Positions 25,459 to 35,106 of a DNA stretch of 64,000 nt are shown piece by piece. The notes under the pieces were generated by a model that searched no databases, was not told the origin of the DNA, and saw only the letters and a list, made by a program, of their open reading frames with translations. Both the position numbers and the translations under genes were made by a program. Position 1 is the first letter of the stretch. Each line of letters starts with the position of its first letter. Source of the stretch: UBA11346 sp038060575 (GTDB taxonomy: Bacteria; Planctomycetota; UBA11346). The DNA is taken from positions 6,110-70,109 of the forward strand of contig CAZZAM010000016.1 of the NCBI GenBank assembly GCA_964652775.1. Direction: 5' to 3'.

Positions 25459-25968
25459 TCAACTCGGTTTCTTTTTCTTAGACAAATCGGCATCCAGAGC
25501 TTTCAGGAAGGCACTGAATTTCGCTTTGTTGCCATCATTGAGTGAAGCCAAGTTAACGTGGGCTTGGCGGACGAGGTCGGCGCGTGACTTGGCATCAACG
25601 GCCGTGTGTGTGTCGATGTCTACGTACTCGGCGCTGGGGACTTCGACGTCGGGGACAACCGTCACGACCTCGTCGACTCCGAGTTGTTGCAAGAGGCGCA
25701 GGCACAATTCGTTCGGCTTGACGACCGCCAGCCGTCCACCGGCATCGGTAAAGCTCTGCGCATTGCCTACCAGCAGACCCATGAAGGTTGAATCCATGCC
25801 CGCACAGTCGCTGAGATCGATATAGACGCTTTTGACACCCTCGCTGCGTGCTGAGTTCAGGAAACTGTGGAGCAGTGGCGCGGTCTTCATGTTCGCCAGG
25901 CCTTCGGCCCTGACGTAGACCATCGTCGTATTGCGGGCGATGCGATAGCGACTTTTGGCGATGTTCAC
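25459..25968 (-). CDS. STAS-domain protein, anti-anti-sigma type
   Basis: A 169-residue cytosolic protein. Residues 10-110 form a STAS fold like SpoIIAA/RsbV anti-sigma factor antagonists: VYVRAEGLANMKTA, then YIDLSDCAGMDSTFMGLLVG with the usual phosphorylatable Ser at 60 (followed by Thr61). The last 50 residues are helical and end in a lysine run. It would normally bind an anti-sigma kinase in its unphosphorylated state, but no RsbW-like kinase or PP2C phosphatase gene is nearby. The GTG start overlaps the recN stop (GTGA), so the two genes are translationally coupled. The coupling to a DNA repair gene is unexplained. Confidence 0.85.
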   Translation of the reverse strand: MNIAKSRYRIARNTTMVYVRAEGLANMKTAPLLHSFLNSARSEGVKSVYIDLSDCAGMDSTFMGLLVGNAQSFTDAGGRLAVVKPNELCLRLLQQLGVDEVVTVVPDVEVPSAEYVDIDTHTAVDAKSRADLVRQAHVNLASLNDGNKAKFSAFLKALDADLSKKKKPS

Positions 25969-27614
25969 GCCGACGCTCCTGCACAGAGGGACTTGGCTTG
26001 TGCTCGTGCAGCAGGCCCACCGCCAAGCATCTCGGCGATTTCGGACAGACGAGCCTCGCCAGTGAGGGAGGTTACTTCGACCGTTGTTTGCTGACGTCCT
26101 TGGCGTTTTTTCACCATGAAGTGCGTTTGTGCTCTGGCGGCGACTTGCGGCGTATGCGTCACGGCGAGCACGGTACGACCACGCGCCAGTTGAGCAAGTT
26201 TTCCACCAATGGCTGCACCCAGTCGTCCACCAACCCCGGCATCGACTTCATCGAATACGAGCAATGGCGCGCCGGAGTCTTCGGCAAGGCTTGCGGCCAG
26301 AGCAAGCATCAGTCGCGAGGTCTCGCCACCCGATGCGACGTCGCGCAATGGACCAGCAGGCATGCCCGGATTGGTTTTGACATGCAACTCCATGCCAATA
26401 AGGCCGAGGCTGGATGGTCCGGCGGTTGGATTATCGTGTAATTCAATGCGCGCTTTCGGCATACCCAGGTCAACGAGGTGCCGATGAACTTCGGTGGCAA
26501 GGCGTTGAAACGCTTCTCGTCGAGCGCTGGCGAGTGCGCGACCACTGCGCTCGCGTTGCTGTTTGGCGGTAGCCAACTCGGCATCAATGGTAGCCCGTCG
26601 TCCATCAAGGCCGTCCAACTCAGCGATACGGCGATCGATATCAGCCAGAGCGACAAAGAGCGCCTGTTCGTTGCCGCCATGTTTGCGTATCAGCGAGTTG
26701 TAGGCATCGATGCGTTCGCTGAGCGTGGCCAGCTCGGTGGGATCAGCGGTGATGCCATCCGCGGCCGAAGCGCAGGCGGCTGAGGCTGCCTGCAACATCT
26801 CTACTGCTGCCGTCAATTGCGCGCCAGCCTCGCGCAGCGAAGCACTTGGTGCATCGGCTAGGCGACGCGCAAAACGTCCGGTAATGCGGGTGGCAGAGCG
26901 ATCGTCGTCACACAACGCAGCGGTGGCTTCAGCGCAGAGCGTGCGCCAGGCTTCGGCTTGGGACAGGAGTTGATGGCGGGCTTCAAGCTCACTGAGTTCA
27001 CCGGGCTTGGGACCGAGCTCAGCAAACTCTTGGCGTTGGAAACGCAGAAATTCCAGTTCACGCGCGCTACCGCGATCGCCTTCGCTGAGTGCGCGTGCGG
27101 TTGACTCCAAATCGAGGACTCGGCGATGAACTTCGGTATAGGCGGTGGCTTGTGCGCCCAGTCCGCCGTGACTGTCGATGGCTGCCAGTTGTTGCGCAGG
27201 ATCAGCCAAACGTCTGGCTTGGTCTTGGGCGTGAATCTCGACCAATTCGCTGGATGCGGCGCGTAGCGCAGTGACGGTGACCGGAATATCGTTGATCCAT
27301 GCTTGACCGCGGCCGTCACGACGAATGCGCCTACGAATGATGAAGGCGCCATCACTGTCAGCGACACCGCAGCGTTCTCTGACTTGGACAGCGCGAGCAG
27401 TGGAGACGGAGAAGTCGGCTGCGAGTTCGCAGGTGTCGCTTGCCGGACCGATAACGTCGGCAGACGCGCGGCCGCCAGCCACCAGCTCCAGAGCATCGAG
27501 CAGGAGCGACTTACCGGCACCGGTTTCGCCACTGATGACGGCCAAGCCTTCACCAGGATTGAGACTGGCGCGATCGACAATGAGGAGGTTAGTGATGATC
27601 AGTTCGCGGAGCAT
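25965..27614 (-). CDS. recN: DNA repair protein RecN
   Basis: SMC-like ATPase that acts early in double-strand break repair. 549 residues, near the family norm. The N-terminal half has Walker A SGETGAGKSLLLDALEL around residue 30. A central coiled-coil region follows, and the C-terminal half has the ABC-type signature DVASGGETSRLMLALA and Walker B LLVFDEVDAGVGG. The start is ATG 27614 (MLRELIITNLLIV), the conserved N-terminus. The frame stays open upstream for 112 codons only because it runs through the repeat tail of the neighbouring gene. It is the first gene of a pair with the STAS gene. Confidence 0.96.
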   Translation of the reverse strand: MLRELIITNLLIVDRASLNPGEGLAVISGETGAGKSLLLDALELVAGGRASADVIGPASDTCELAADFSVSTARAVQVRERCGVADSDGAFIIRRRIRRDGRGQAWINDIPVTVTALRAASSELVEIHAQDQARRLADPAQQLAAIDSHGGLGAQATAYTEVHRRVLDLESTARALSEGDRGSARELEFLRFQRQEFAELGPKPGELSELEARHQLLSQAEAWRTLCAEATAALCDDDRSATRITGRFARRLADAPSASLREAGAQLTAAVEMLQAASAACASAADGITADPTELATLSERIDAYNSLIRKHGGNEQALFVALADIDRRIAELDGLDGRRATIDAELATAKQQRERSGRALASARREAFQRLATEVHRHLVDLGMPKARIELHDNPTAGPSSLGLIGMELHVKTNPGMPAGPLRDVASGGETSRLMLALAASLAEDSGAPLLVFDEVDAGVGGRLGAAIGGKLAQLARGRTVLAVTHTPQVAARAQTHFMVKKRQGRQQTTVEVTSLTGEARLSEIAEMLGGGPAARAQAKSLCAGASA

Positions 27615-27681
27615 AGCAAAAGTGGCACCCGACGCGGTGCGCCGGGTGCCAATCGTGTAGCTAGGCTGGCCAGAGCCAGTG

Positions 27682-29722
27682 TCAGGGTGAGGGGGTTGCC
27701 TTAGGGGCTGACTTGCCTGCTTCGGCATCAGCTTTCGCTTTGGCCTCGGCGGCTGCTTTGGCTTTCGCAGCTTCGGCATCGGCCTTCGCTTTGGCTTCAG
27801 CGTCAGCTTTGGCTTTCGCTTCGGCGGCTGCTTTGGCTTTCGCAGCTTCGGCATCGGCCATCGCTTTGGCTTCAGCATAAGCTTTTGCTTTCGCTTCGGC
27901 AGCGGCCTTGGCCTCGGCGGCTGCTTTGGCGGCTTTCGCCGCTTCGGCATCGGCCTTCACTTTGGCTTCAGCATCAGCTTTGGCTTTCGCTTCGGCGGCA
28001 GCTTTGGCGGCTTTCGCCGCTTCGGCATCGGCCTTCACTTTGGCTTCAGCATCAGNNNNNNNNNNNNNNNNNNNNNNNNNNNNNNNNNNNNNNNNNNNNN
28101 NNNNNNNNNNNNNNNNNNNNNNNNNNNNNNNNNNNNNNNNNNNNNNNNNNNNNNNCTTTGGCTTTCGCTTCGGCGGCAGCTTTGGCTTCGGCGGCTGCCT
28201 TGGCGGCCTTCGCAGCTTCGGCATCGGCCCTTACTTTGGCTTCAGCGTCAGCTTTGGCTTTTGCTTCAGCTGCTGCTTTGGCTTCGGCAGCGGCCTTCGC
28301 GGCTTCAGCATCAGCTTTCGCTTTTGCTTCAGCTGCGGCTTTTGCTGCTTCAGCATCGGCTTTGGCTTTTGCTTCAGCTGCTGCTTTGGCATCGGCGTCG
28401 ATGAACACCTGCAGGGCGGCTTTGGCCCCAGCGTGGTTGGGATCGGCGGCCAAGGCTGCGCGGTAGCGCTCACTGGCAATCTCGCGAATTGAAGCGCCCT
28501 TGGGATTTGACCCAGGCAGCTCGACCTTGGCGACCGCGGCGGCTTCGATCACCTGACCCGACAGCCACATGGCATCAGCGTCCTGGGCGGCAAGGCGCAA
28601 GGTTATGTCGCATTCTTTCAGCGCGATGGGGAAATCAGCGGCGTTGCCTTTGATGCCACGGTGGAGGTACGCGGCGGCAACAGCGCGGTGTGCGCGGGCG
28701 TCTTTCGGCGTGAGATCAATAGCCTTTCGCAGCATGTCGATAGCTTCGTCGTTTTTGCCCTGCTGGTCAAGAATCCGGCCAAGTGACAAACGAACGGCTG
28801 CGTCAGTGGGACGCATGCGTACGGCGCGATCACTCTGCATACGAGCTTCTTCGTAATTGCCCAATCCGGCAAGGCTTGAACCAAGTACGGCATACGACTC
28901 GCTGAGAGTTGGATCCAGTGCGATGGCCTTCCGCGCCTCGTCGGCGGCAGCGGCAAATTGTGCTTGGCTGGCGCCAGACGTTTCGCTGAGGCTACGCGCC
29001 AACGCAGCGTGAAGCAGGGCGCGACTGCTGCCGTCGATCCGGGGGTCGGCATCAGCAAGTTTCACGACGGATTGCAGAATGACGGAGGCTTCCTGCCAGC
29101 GCGATGCGGCCATGAGCGAACGTGCGCGCAACTCACCGGCACTAATTTGAGCAGTTGCGGGCAGGTTTTCTGATAAGGCTGCCGAGAAATGTTCCTCAGC
29201 GAGATCGCGAACATCCTGAGATGCAAAAACGATAGCTTGTTCAAGATGGGCAATGGCAGAATCGGTGAAGGCGCCCTTATTGATCACCGGGCGCAAGGCC
29301 AAAATATCTATCCACGGCTGACCATCCATGATTGAGACGACCTGGGCTTCAATCTCGACCTGCTGATACTTGGCAAGGCGCGAAACGCGATCGGCTCCAG
29401 GTGCATCTTTGCCCATATAGAGCGTTGGCAGCGGTTTCGCACGCACGGACGACTCCCATAGTTGAGCCCGGTCGCTCCAGACGGCGCAGTTGAGATACCG
29501 TTCAGGACGGAAATGGGAGCGTTGATTGTCGTAGAGGTTTTGGATCCCAATCCAGGTGACATGAAACCGAATCTTCGCAGATAGGTATGCTTGCGGATTA
29601 TCGATCAGTTGTTCGTAGGTGACAACTTGCGTCCGCCGTGTCTCGACGGTGGTCGTATCCGAAGCGGCGGACAGTGAGGTGGCGCAGCACAAGGCGGCAA
29701 GCAACATGATTCCTGAACGCAC
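27682..29722 (-). CDS. Secreted TPR protein with Ala/Lys/Glu repeat tail (interrupted by gap)
   Basis: GTG 29722 follows AAGGAG with a 6-bp spacer and begins a signal peptide (MRSGIMLLAALCCATSLSAA). About 110 residues of unrecognised domain follow, then TPR-like helices from roughly 160 to 420 (ALDPTLSESYAVLGSSLAGL, RMRPTDAAVRLSLGRIL, LTPKDARAHRAVAAAYLHRG). The C-terminal part is a long run of AKADAEAKAAAEAK-type repeats on both sides of a 100-N gap, ending in KATPSP at 27682. The two flanks are in different frames as drawn, which means little because the gap length is a placeholder. The tail should form a long charged helix, perhaps spanning the periplasm like TolA (inference). The repeats probably caused the gap. 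Confidence 0.75.
27720..28400 (-). repeat. Coding tandem repeat (Ala/Lys/Glu heptad-like units)
   Basis: Degenerate units encoding AKADAE and AAAEAK variants run across the region, with DNA words such as GCTTTGGCTTTCGCTTCGGC recurring many times. Copy number cannot be determined because an assembly gap lies inside. Confidence 0.85.
28056..28155. other. Assembly gap (100 N) inside repeat tail
   Basis: One hundred N, a standard placeholder for unknown length, inside the low-complexity repeat of the TPR gene. Confidence 0.95.
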
Positions 29723-29899
29723 TGGGACTCCTTCGGCACATGCCGGGGACGGTGAGGGCACTAGGTTATAGGGAGGCAGGGACGCGGGCTCAAGTGTGGT
29801 CTGGCGGGGCGGTGGCCATTACCCGTTGTGGCACGGTTGGTCAGCCACGCAGGACCAATATCCCAATCTCTGCCAATGAGTTTGCTGGCTGGTCGCCTT

Positions 29900-31324
29900 T
29901 CAACGCTTGGCGCGCAGGACCAAATCAGCAATAAAGCCATCAATTTCTGGGTCTTGGCCACGCATTTTAGCGACCTGTGAGCAGGCATAAACTACGCTGG
30001 TGTGATTCTTGAGCCCGAAGGTCTCTCCGACGGCCCCGTAGGTATCACCGGTGACATGGCGGAGGACGTACATGGCGACATGCCGGGCGGTAGCCCGGGG
30101 GTGGGTCTTGGCGCGACCGTTCAAATCGTTGGGTTGTAAACCATAATGAGCTGCCACTTCGCGACGGACCATGGCCGCAGCATCTTCGCCGCGTTCACGA
30201 CCGACGAGATCGGCCAAGCACTGACGAGCCGCCGCTAAGTCAAGTTTGCGCTGAAAACTATGAGAGAATTGGACGAGCCGATTCACGGCGCCTTCAAGCA
30301 TGCGGACATTATCGGTGACATGCTGGGCAACGTAGTCGGCGGCTTCGTCGGGCAGGTCGGCGCCCTGTTCGCGGGCACGCCGAGCGATGATCTCGCGACG
30401 GACTTCCAGGTCTGGTCGCTCGAGGGGGACAACCAAGCCGCCCGAGAAGCGCTGCACGAAACGTTCTTCCAGATATTGAATGTCCTTAGGGCTCGCGTCA
30501 CTGGTAATCACGACTTTCTTTCCGTGATTTGCCAAGTGGTCGAAGGTTGCGAATAGCTCGTCTTTGGTTTTTTCCTTTTGACCCTTACTCAGAAAGTGGA
30601 TGTCGTCGATCAAGAGAAGATCGGGATGGCGCATGCGGACCCGGAAGGCGGCCAGTGCTGCGCCGCCACCTTCACAGGCCTCGATGAATTCATTGGTGAA
30701 TTGTTCGCAGCGGACGTAGAGGACTTTGCTCTTGGGATGCCGTTCCTTGAACGCCAGGGCCAGGCCCTGTTCGAGGTGGGTTTTACCAAGCCCGGAAGGC
30801 CCGTGGATGAAGGTTGGATTAACCGGATTCTCTGGGCGCTCTAAGACGCGGCGAACGGCGTCGTAGGCGAGACGGTTGCAGGGTCCAACGACGAAATCGT
30901 CAAGCAGGCGCGAGCCAGGGCGTGGACCGACCTTGGCTATCGGTTCGCCGGCATGGGAGACGCGCGCCAACTCACGCTCATGGGCGAGAACAGCCGTGCC
31001 GGGAATGCGGCAGCGAATGGATTTGACTTCAACGCCGGTAATTTCAGCAACCGCAATGCGAATCAGTGGACCAAAGCGCTCGCTGAGCGGGCGCGTGTAG
31101 ATCGGGGTTGGGCATTCCAAGACGAGGACACCATCCTCAATGGTGATTGGTCGTACTTTAGGTGTGTCGAGCCACAGGCGAACACCGGGTTCGTTGCCAT
31201 GCGCACGAACGCGTGCGATGACTTGAGGCCAAGCTGTTGTGAGTTCGATGGTCGCGCGTGGTGCCACAGGGTCTTCGATTGGGCCAGGGGGTCGGATCTG
31301 TAGGAATGAGATTGAGGATGGCAA
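29900..31324 (-). CDS. dnaA: Chromosomal replication initiator DnaA
   Basis: AAA+ initiator that binds DnaA boxes at oriC and melts the origin. 474 residues from TTG 31324; GTG 31267 is an alternative start. An N-terminal region with domain I-like character spans about 1-100. The AAA+ domain has Walker A HGPSGLGKTHL, Walker B LLLIDDIHFLSKGQ and sensor ITSDASPKDI. The C-terminal domain IV carries the DnaA signature (TGDTYGAVGETFGLKNHTSV), which separates it from Hda-type proteins. It is not next to dnaN, recF or gyrB as in many bacteria; its neighbours are a TPR protein and a sugar kinase. No DnaA-box cluster was seen within a few hundred bases on either side. Confidence 0.95.
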   Translation of the reverse strand: MPSSISFLQIRPPGPIEDPVAPRATIELTTAWPQVIARVRAHGNEPGVRLWLDTPKVRPITIEDGVLVLECPTPIYTRPLSERFGPLIRIAVAEITGVEVKSIRCRIPGTAVLAHERELARVSHAGEPIAKVGPRPGSRLLDDFVVGPCNRLAYDAVRRVLERPENPVNPTFIHGPSGLGKTHLEQGLALAFKERHPKSKVLYVRCEQFTNEFIEACEGGGAALAAFRVRMRHPDLLLIDDIHFLSKGQKEKTKDELFATFDHLANHGKKVVITSDASPKDIQYLEERFVQRFSGGLVVPLERPDLEVRREIIARRAREQGADLPDEAADYVAQHVTDNVRMLEGAVNRLVQFSHSFQRKLDLAAARQCLADLVGRERGEDAAAMVRREVAAHYGLQPNDLNGRAKTHPRATARHVAMYVLRHVTGDTYGAVGETFGLKNHTSVVYACSQVAKMRGQDPEIDGFIADLVLRAKR

Positions 31325-31366
31325 GGACGGAGAGCCGGTGTCCGCACCGACCCCATGACGAGCGCA

Positions 31367-32524
31367 TCAGCCACGTGCCTCGGAGGACGAAGGCGAACGG
31401 AGCAGAGCGATCAACTGGGCGCGCGTTGGCGACTCGGCCGTGCGCACATAATGGCAGCTGGTTGCGGCGCCGATCTGGAGACAATGTGCTGGGCTTACAC
31501 CGCTGAGTAACGCGCTAAAAAAGCCAGCGTTGAAGTGATCACCTGCGCCAGTCGTGATTTTTGGTTTCGGTTCGAAGAACCCTTCGGCAGCGGCGGTTCC
31601 ACCAGACCACGCGACGGCGGACGAGCGCACCATGTGACACATAACCATGCCGAGACCAAGTTTGCTGCGTAGCGCAACGCAGGACTCGCGGGCTGCTTCC
31701 CACTCCGGCTGGCGGGTGGAGTAGGCGATGCCATATACATCGCACAGTTGGCGACATTCACTCTCATTGAGACCGAGAACGACCTCGCTATGGGCTTGGA
31801 TTGCCGACAGGGCCTGCATACCGGCCTGGATATCAGCATTGGTGCGACGATGAGGATCGCAGAGGTCAACAAACCAGTAAGGCCGATCCGAGCGCAGGCC
31901 TGGCAGCACTTCTTTGGCCATGCGTCGCCAAATATCGGTCAGACCTTGGGTTTGGGTCCAGTTGATCGTCGCGATGCCGGCACTGTTCTTGAGCATCAAT
32001 TTCAGGCCCTCGCTGCCGCCACAGGTGGCGGTTATGCTGGCGAAAGTGATTTCGTTCAAGGGAGCAGAGATATTCAGCATGATCTTGCCGTCATCAAATT
32101 CGAGCGCGTTCGTCACTGCCGGAGGACCGAGCGACAAGGTACGCTTGGCCCGCGAAGCGAGTCCTTGAAACACCGGCTCGATGGTAGGTTTGCCAAGAAT
32201 CCCCAGGATGGTGACCGGTAGATCCTGAGCGCAGAGCGCGTTGGCCATGATCGGACCATTACCACCGAGCTTGGTCGTCGTGATGACCGAGCCAAACCCA
32301 GCACTCTTTCCTGCGGCGGCACTTACTTTCGCGCCAAACGTCGCAATCGTTTCAATTCGCGAGTAGGTGTTCAGATCGGTGCGCTTGTCAACAATATCGA
32401 TGATATGATCAATGAAGCCATCAAAACCGACGAGGACTTCAGGACGGCAACCTGCTGGAACGTTGGCCAGCGCTTGGGCTGCGGCAGCGCAGATGTTGGC
32501 GTGGTCGCGACGGGCGTCCTGCAT
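31367..32524 (-). CDS. PfkB-family carbohydrate kinase
   Basis: A 385-residue ribokinase/PfkB-fold kinase that should phosphorylate a sugar or nucleoside at the expense of ATP. An N-terminal substrate-binding motif is seen in VLVGFDGFIDHI, the first PfkB signature region in TTKLGGNGPIMANAL, and the second with the anion-hole and catalytic base in ITTGAGDHFNAGF (GAGD). It is longer than ribokinase (about 310) and its substrate cannot be assigned. ATG 32524 follows GGAGA with a 4-bp spacer. It lies 42 bp upstream of dnaA on the same strand and is divergent from the MerR regulator. Confidence 0.87.
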   Translation of the reverse strand: MQDARRDHANICAAAAQALANVPAGCRPEVLVGFDGFIDHIIDIVDKRTDLNTYSRIETIATFGAKVSAAAGKSAGFGSVITTTKLGGNGPIMANALCAQDLPVTILGILGKPTIEPVFQGLASRAKRTLSLGPPAVTNALEFDDGKIMLNISAPLNEITFASITATCGGSEGLKLMLKNSAGIATINWTQTQGLTDIWRRMAKEVLPGLRSDRPYWFVDLCDPHRRTNADIQAGMQALSAIQAHSEVVLGLNESECRQLCDVYGIAYSTRQPEWEAARESCVALRSKLGLGMVMCHMVRSSAVAWSGGTAAAEGFFEPKPKITTGAGDHFNAGFFSALLSGVSPAHCLQIGAATSCHYVRTAESPTRAQLIALLRSPSSSEARG

Positions 32525-32886
32525 GGGCTCTCCGGGGGAGGCGACGCTAACCCCGATCGCCGTGTGGCAAGATGGTTTTCATATTTATCGGACGAGGTCC
32601 CTGGGTGACCGAACGAGGTTCTTGGAGTTGAGCAAATTCAACTTGCATCAGAAGAAAAAAGGCAATGGGCAGTCAATGCGGCTTCTTTGTTGAGTCGGCT
32701 GTGGTGGTTGTTGGCAAGAAGGCGTGGTTCAGGCGTCGGAACATGGGTGAAATGTCATGCCGACAGTGGATTCAGGACATGTATATCGTTTTATGACCTC
32801 GTCATGGTTGCAGATGCGAAAATCGTATACAATCGACCCCGGTGCGCGGCCGTCATCATTCGGAACCACTCACTTGAGAAGGACCT
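32525..32886. other. Intergenic region between divergent kinase and MerR genes
   Basis: 362 bp without a supportable gene. It holds a small hairpin AGTTGA-GCAAAT-TCAACT (32626-32643), two copies of ACGAGGT nearby, an AT-rich -10-like TATACAAT shortly before the MerR gene without a convincing -35, and AAGGA just upstream of the MerR start. It probably contains both divergent promoters. Confidence 0.5.
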
Positions 32887-33735
32887 ATGCACGTTACTGA
32901 ATTCGCTCCGCGGGCCCCAGCCGCGCAGGCGCTCAATATCAATGAGGCAAGCAAGGCTTGTGGTCTGAGTCCGAGCGTTCTCCGTATTTGGGAACTGCGT
33001 TATGGCTGGCCCAGTCCGCGGCGACGGGGCAACGGATACCGCGCCTACATGCCCAATCAGGTCCAGGATCTCATCCGGGTGGCGACTTTAGTCAGATCTG
33101 GAAAAGCCATCAGTGAATTGATCGTTGATGGACTTCCTAGTTGGCCGGCTGGCGAGGTCGTGGTGCAGACGCCCCGTGGACTGCCCAAGACCAAAGAGCT
33201 ACCCCGGATGCATCAGCCCGCCGCGCGCAAGATTCAGGAGACGATCATTGATGCGTTGGAGATGCGTCATGTGCAGGCTGTCCGGGAATGCATGCAGTTC
33301 GCGATCCTGCAACTGCGGCCAGACGATGAGCCGGTGTCTGTATTGGTGCCGGTAATCCATGGCATTGCCGAAGCGCGCGCCAATGGTCGTCCGTTCGCGG
33401 AGGAAACTGAACTGCTGCAAGCCGTGCGCTCGCGCATCGAACAGCTGTCGCGGGCCATGAAGCAACCGCCAGGTGCGACGGCGGTGGTGCCGTTATCTGA
33501 CGGACAAGACCATGTGCTCGCCCAGTTGGTGGCGCTGATGTTGAATCAACGTTGTCAATTAGCGGTATACAGCGGCACGAAGCCAGCAAGGCCCAAACGC
33601 TGGATCGCCGTAGGCGAAGGAGCGTCGCCTGGCGCCCTTGGCCGCATGTCGATATTTGGCGGCGAGGGGCAGTGTTCCCTTGCTGCACTGAGCGACGTGA
33701 GCACAGCCCCACCGTGGGCTGTCGCTTTGCACTGA
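32887..33735 (+). CDS. MerR-family transcriptional regulator with CarH-like architecture
   Basis: A 282-residue cytosolic regulator. Residues 15-80 form a MerR winged helix-turn-helix (NINEASKACGLSPSVLRIWE, then the WPSPRR-x-GNGYR-x-Y wing). After a linker, residues 100-200 look like the helical bundle that precedes a cobalamin domain in CarH/LitR photoreceptors, and the rest has an alternating beta/alpha pattern. The B12-binding signatures expected there (the ExH and DxHxxG motifs) are not visible, so a B12-dependent light sensor is not supported. AAGGA lies 3 bp before ATG 32887. Divergent from the PfkB-family kinase and convergent with eno at an 8-bp gap. The target is unknown. Confidence 0.8.
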   Translation: MHVTEFAPRAPAAQALNINEASKACGLSPSVLRIWELRYGWPSPRRRGNGYRAYMPNQVQDLIRVATLVRSGKAISELIVDGLPSWPAGEVVVQTPRGLPKTKELPRMHQPAARKIQETIIDALEMRHVQAVRECMQFAILQLRPDDEPVSVLVPVIHGIAEARANGRPFAEETELLQAVRSRIEQLSRAMKQPPGATAVVPLSDGQDHVLAQLVALMLNQRCQLAVYSGTKPARPKRWIAVGEGASPGALGRMSIFGGEGQCSLAALSDVSTAPPWAVALH

Positions 33736-33743
33736 GCGGTCGG

Positions 33744-35045
33744 TCAGCGGTAGAGGTTGTAAAACGTCTTGAGACCGCGATACGCGGCTTCGCTGCCGAG
33801 TTCTTCCTCGATGCGGATCAATTGATTGTATTTTGCGATGCGATCCGTGCGGCTGGCCGAACCGGTCTTGATCTGGCCGCAGTTGGTCGCGACCGCGATG
33901 TCAGCGATGGTTGCATCTTCAGTCTCGCCGGAGCGGTGCGAGAGAATTGCGGTATAACCAGCCTTTTGCGCCATGTTCACCGCATCAAGCGTCTCGGTCA
34001 GGGTGCCGATCTGGTTCACTTTCACCAGGATCGAGTTGCACGCGCCCTGGCTGATGCCCTGTGACAGCCGCTTGGGATTAGTAACGAAGAAATCGTCGCC
34101 AACGACCTGCACGGTTTTGCCCATGCGCTGGGTCATCTTCACGTAGCCGGTCCAGTCATCCTGGTCGAGCGGATCTTCGATCGAAATGATCGGATACTTT
34201 GCGGCCCAACCGGCGAACAGATCGACCATCTCATCGGCGGAGAACAGTTTGCCCGGATTCGATTTCCAGAACTTGTAGCCCTTCTTGCCGCCTTCGTCGA
34301 ATAACTCGGACGACGCGCAGTCCATCGCGATGCAGAAATCACCGTCGCGGCCGGGCTTGTAGCCAGCTTTGACGATCGCATCCATGATGTACTTGAGCGC
34401 TTCTTCATTGTCGATGTTCGGTGCGAAGCCGCCTTCGTCGCCAACGTTGGTGTTGTGGCCGGCCTTCTTCAGCACGCCTTTCAGTGCGTGGAATACTTCG
34501 CAGACCTGACGAATCGCGTCAGACCACGTCTTGGCACCGACTGGCATCACCATGAATTCCTGAAAGTCGACTTTGTTGTCGGCGTGCTTGCCGCCGTTGA
34601 TGATGTTCGCCATTGGCACCGGCAGTTGCCGTGCATTGGTGCCACCGATGTAGCGGTAGAGCGGCTGACCGATCGAGGTCGCCGCGGCCTTCGCAGTGGC
34701 GAGCGACACGCCGAGAATCGCGTTTGCGCCCATGTTGGCTTTGTTTTCGGTGCCATCCATCTCGATCATCTTCGCGTCAATGAGGCGCTGCGCGGTGGCG
34801 TCGAGACCGATCAATTCTGGACCAAGCTTCTCGTTGACGTTGGCAACCGCTTTCAGCACGCCCTTGCCAAGGTACTTCGTCTTGTCGCCGTCACGCAGTT
34901 CGACTGCTTCGTAAGCACCAGTTGAAGCGCCCGAGGGAACCGCTGCGCGACCGAGCGAGCCGTCCTCCAGCGTCACATCGACTTCGATGGTCGGATTGCC
35001 GCGACTGTCGATGATCTGGCGGGCCTTGACGTTCTCGATGTACAT
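33744..35045 (-). CDS. eno: Enolase
   Basis: Converts 2-phosphoglycerate to phosphoenolpyruvate (glycolysis). 433 residues, the normal length, starting MYIENVKARQIIDSRGNPT. Conserved features: PSGASTG loop, GGKHADN, the GDEGGFAPN acid, metal ligands in IAMDCASSE, SIEDP and GDDFFVTN (usually GDDLFVTN), the catalytic lysine in ILVKVNQIGTL, and SHRSGETED. The start codon at 35045 is well supported by the conserved N-terminus. Upstream lies an intergenic region with a 10-N gap, so its promoter may be partly missing. Confidence 0.98.
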   Translation of the reverse strand: MYIENVKARQIIDSRGNPTIEVDVTLEDGSLGRAAVPSGASTGAYEAVELRDGDKTKYLGKGVLKAVANVNEKLGPELIGLDATAQRLIDAKMIEMDGTENKANMGANAILGVSLATAKAAATSIGQPLYRYIGGTNARQLPVPMANIINGGKHADNKVDFQEFMVMPVGAKTWSDAIRQVCEVFHALKGVLKKAGHNTNVGDEGGFAPNIDNEEALKYIMDAIVKAGYKPGRDGDFCIAMDCASSELFDEGGKKGYKFWKSNPGKLFSADEMVDLFAGWAAKYPIISIEDPLDQDDWTGYVKMTQRMGKTVQVVGDDFFVTNPKRLSQGISQGACNSILVKVNQIGTLTETLDAVNMAQKAGYTAILSHRSGETEDATIADIAVATNCGQIKTGSASRTDRIAKYNQLIRIEEELGSEAAYRGLKTFYNLYR

Positions 35046-35106
35046 GCTGCTTCCTGTTCAGGTGGACGCGCAAGCTAGAGAAAATCTGGCGGGTGGGAAG
35101 GGGTGT

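Noticed and set aside
27885..28492. Plus-strand open frames in the Ala/Lys repeat
   Set aside because: Low-complexity frames produced by the repeat on the opposite strand; they run through the gap.
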